From Pseudomonas abieticivorans (GTDB lineage Bacteria; Pseudomonadota; Gammaproteobacteria; Pseudomonadales; Pseudomonadaceae): 64,000 bases of DNA. Below, in pieces: positions 63,275 to 64,000 of the stretch. Under the pieces are notes generated by a model that saw only the letters and a program-made list of their open reading frames with translations, searched no databases and was not told the DNA's origin. The position numbers and the translations under genes were made by a program. Every line of letters begins with the position of its first letter. The stretch's first letter is position 1. The stretch lies in contig NZ_CP094975.1 of assembly GCF_023509015.1 (NCBI RefSeq), positions 937,501-1,001,500 of the forward strand, written 5' to 3'.

Positions 63275-64000
63275 ATGATGTTACGTGTTGTTTCCCTCGT
63301 TCTGCTGCTGTTGACCGGCATCGCCCAGGCCGCCCCCGTCGTGTTGCAACGCCCCATCGACCTGGACACCGGCACCGGCGTGCTGCACGGCTCGCTGCTG
63401 TTACCACGCTCGGACAAGCCCGTGCCCATGGTGCTGATCATCGCCGGCTCCGGCCCCACCGATCGCGACGGCAACAACCCCGAGGGCGGGCGCAACGACA
63501 GCCTGCGCAAGCTGGCGATCTTCTTGGCGCGCAACAACATTGCCAGCGTGCGTTACGACAAGCGCGGCGTGGCCAGCGGCCAGGCCCTGGCACCCGACGA
63601 GCGCACCCTGAGCGTGGAAGGCTATGTGGCCGACGCCGTGGCCTGGGGCCGTAAGCTCAAGGCCGACCCACGCTTTGGCCCGCTGGTGATCCTGGGCCAC
63701 AGCGAAGGCGCCTTGATCGCCTCGCTCGCGGCCAACCCGGCCGGCGCCGCGGCGGTGGTTTCGCTGGCCGGCAGCGGCCGCCCGGTAGACCAGGTGCTGC
63801 GCGAGCAACTGCACGAACAATTGCCCCCGCCCCTGGCGCGGCGCGGCGACCAACTGATCGACCGCCTCAAGGCCGGCCAACTGGACCCAGACGTGCAGCC
63901 GCCGTTGGACAGTGCGTTCCGCCCCAGCGTGCAGCCGTACCTGATCTCGCTGTTCCGCCAGGATCCGGCCGCCGCCTTCGCCCAGTTGAAGATGCCAGCG
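63275..64000 (+). CDS. Secreted alpha/beta hydrolase (3' end missing)
   Basis: 242 codons are visible before the window ends. The signal peptide is MMLRVVSLVLLLLTGIAQA (residues 1-19). An alpha/beta hydrolase core follows: an IIAGSGPTDRDGN oxyanion region (about 57-69), VRYDKRGVASG, and nucleophile elbow GHSEGAL with its Ser near residue 144. The Asp and His of the triad would lie past the window. Similar to periplasmic serine aminopeptidase-like hydrolases of unknown substrate. Either ATG of the pair at 63275/63278 may start it. Confidence 0.8.
   Translation, partial: MMLRVVSLVLLLLTGIAQAAPVVLQRPIDLDTGTGVLHGSLLLPRSDKPVPMVLIIAGSGPTDRDGNNPEGGRNDSLRKLAIFLARNNIASVRYDKRGVASGQALAPDERTLSVEGYVADAVAWGRKLKADPRFGPLVILGHSEGALIASLAANPAGAAAVVSLAGSGRPVDQVLREQLHEQLPPPLARRGDQLIDRLKAGQLDPDVQPPLDSAFRPSVQPYLISLFRQDPAAAFAQLKMPA

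Overview
The window is a dense, GC-rich chromosomal segment from a Pseudomonas, most likely of the fluorescens/putida side of the genus. Three things support this. The gene set includes braCDEFG, an earP-efp pair with Arg32 in EF-P, ohrR-ohr, a DUF3509 gene, and an ATP-grasp/alpha-E/transglutaminase trio. REP/REPIN palindromes built on GTAGGAGCGGATTTATCCGCGAA are scattered through it. A large composite repeat of a kind I associate with fluorescens-group genomes is also present. I see no phage, insertion sequence, CRISPR array, origin or plasmid gene; this looks like core/soft-core chromosome. About 56 protein genes and one tRNA-Ser(GGA) are supported. The first gene (rapA) and the last (an alpha/beta hydrolase) run off the ends.

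Layout. 1-7.8 kb: rapA (3' part), an MFS transporter, an MHYT-GGDEF-EAL cyclic-di-GMP enzyme whose 3' end overlaps a convergent beta-hydroxyacid dehydrogenase, and a DUF2288 protein. 8.1-13.1 kb: the braCDEFG branched-chain amino-acid ABC importer, with a terminator between braC and braD. 13.2-17.3 kb: a divergent LysR/SDR pair, a lipoprotein and a large FAD-dependent oxidoreductase. 17.6-22.5 kb: nhaA, a glycine-zipper lipoprotein, an OmpA-like lipoprotein with a histone-like Lys/Ala/Pro tail followed by pdxH, and a beta-lactamase-fold serine hydrolase. 22.7-30.8 kb: a secreted agarase-like glycosidase, dinG, a CopD-like membrane protein, a REPIN with an internal 99-bp duplication, a secreted collagen-like protein with DUF1145, a YcaQ/AlkX-type DNA glycosylase and a DUF1127 protein. 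30.8-36.6 kb: LysR, TauE, ohrR-ohr, earP-efp, and a small membrane protein with a Gre-factor-like protein. 36.6-43.4 kb: two LysR genes next to an SDR and an MFS exporter, an AraC regulator divergent from a fatty-acid hydroxylase, and a small lipoprotein. 43.5-49.1 kb: tRNA-Ser, a crotonase, a PlsC-like acyltransferase, a frameshifted corA, a class-I amidotransferase, and a rhodanese-like/cytochrome c pair. 49.1-52.3 kb: transglutaminase, alpha-E and ATP-grasp genes as a tight operon. 52.3-53.5 kb: a candidate small RNA and the composite repeat. 53.5-59.0 kb: rraB-like, an LTA-synthase-like gene broken by a 1-base indel, a PLDc_N protein, an ankyrin protein, and a DUF3509 gene behind a strong sigma-54-type promoter. 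59.0-64.0 kb: aroC-MFS-mtnB-mtnD-mtnC (methionine salvage) and a divergent hydrolase.

Clear functional units are Bra/Liv uptake, OhrR/Ohr peroxide defence, EarP modification of EF-P, and the Mtn salvage genes co-transcribed with aroC. The most interesting loci are the peptide-modification-like trio, the RpoN-type promoter with paired palindromes before the DUF3509 gene, the candidate sRNA at about 52.4 kb, the nested repeat at 52.56-53.41 kb, and the two single-indel frameshifts.
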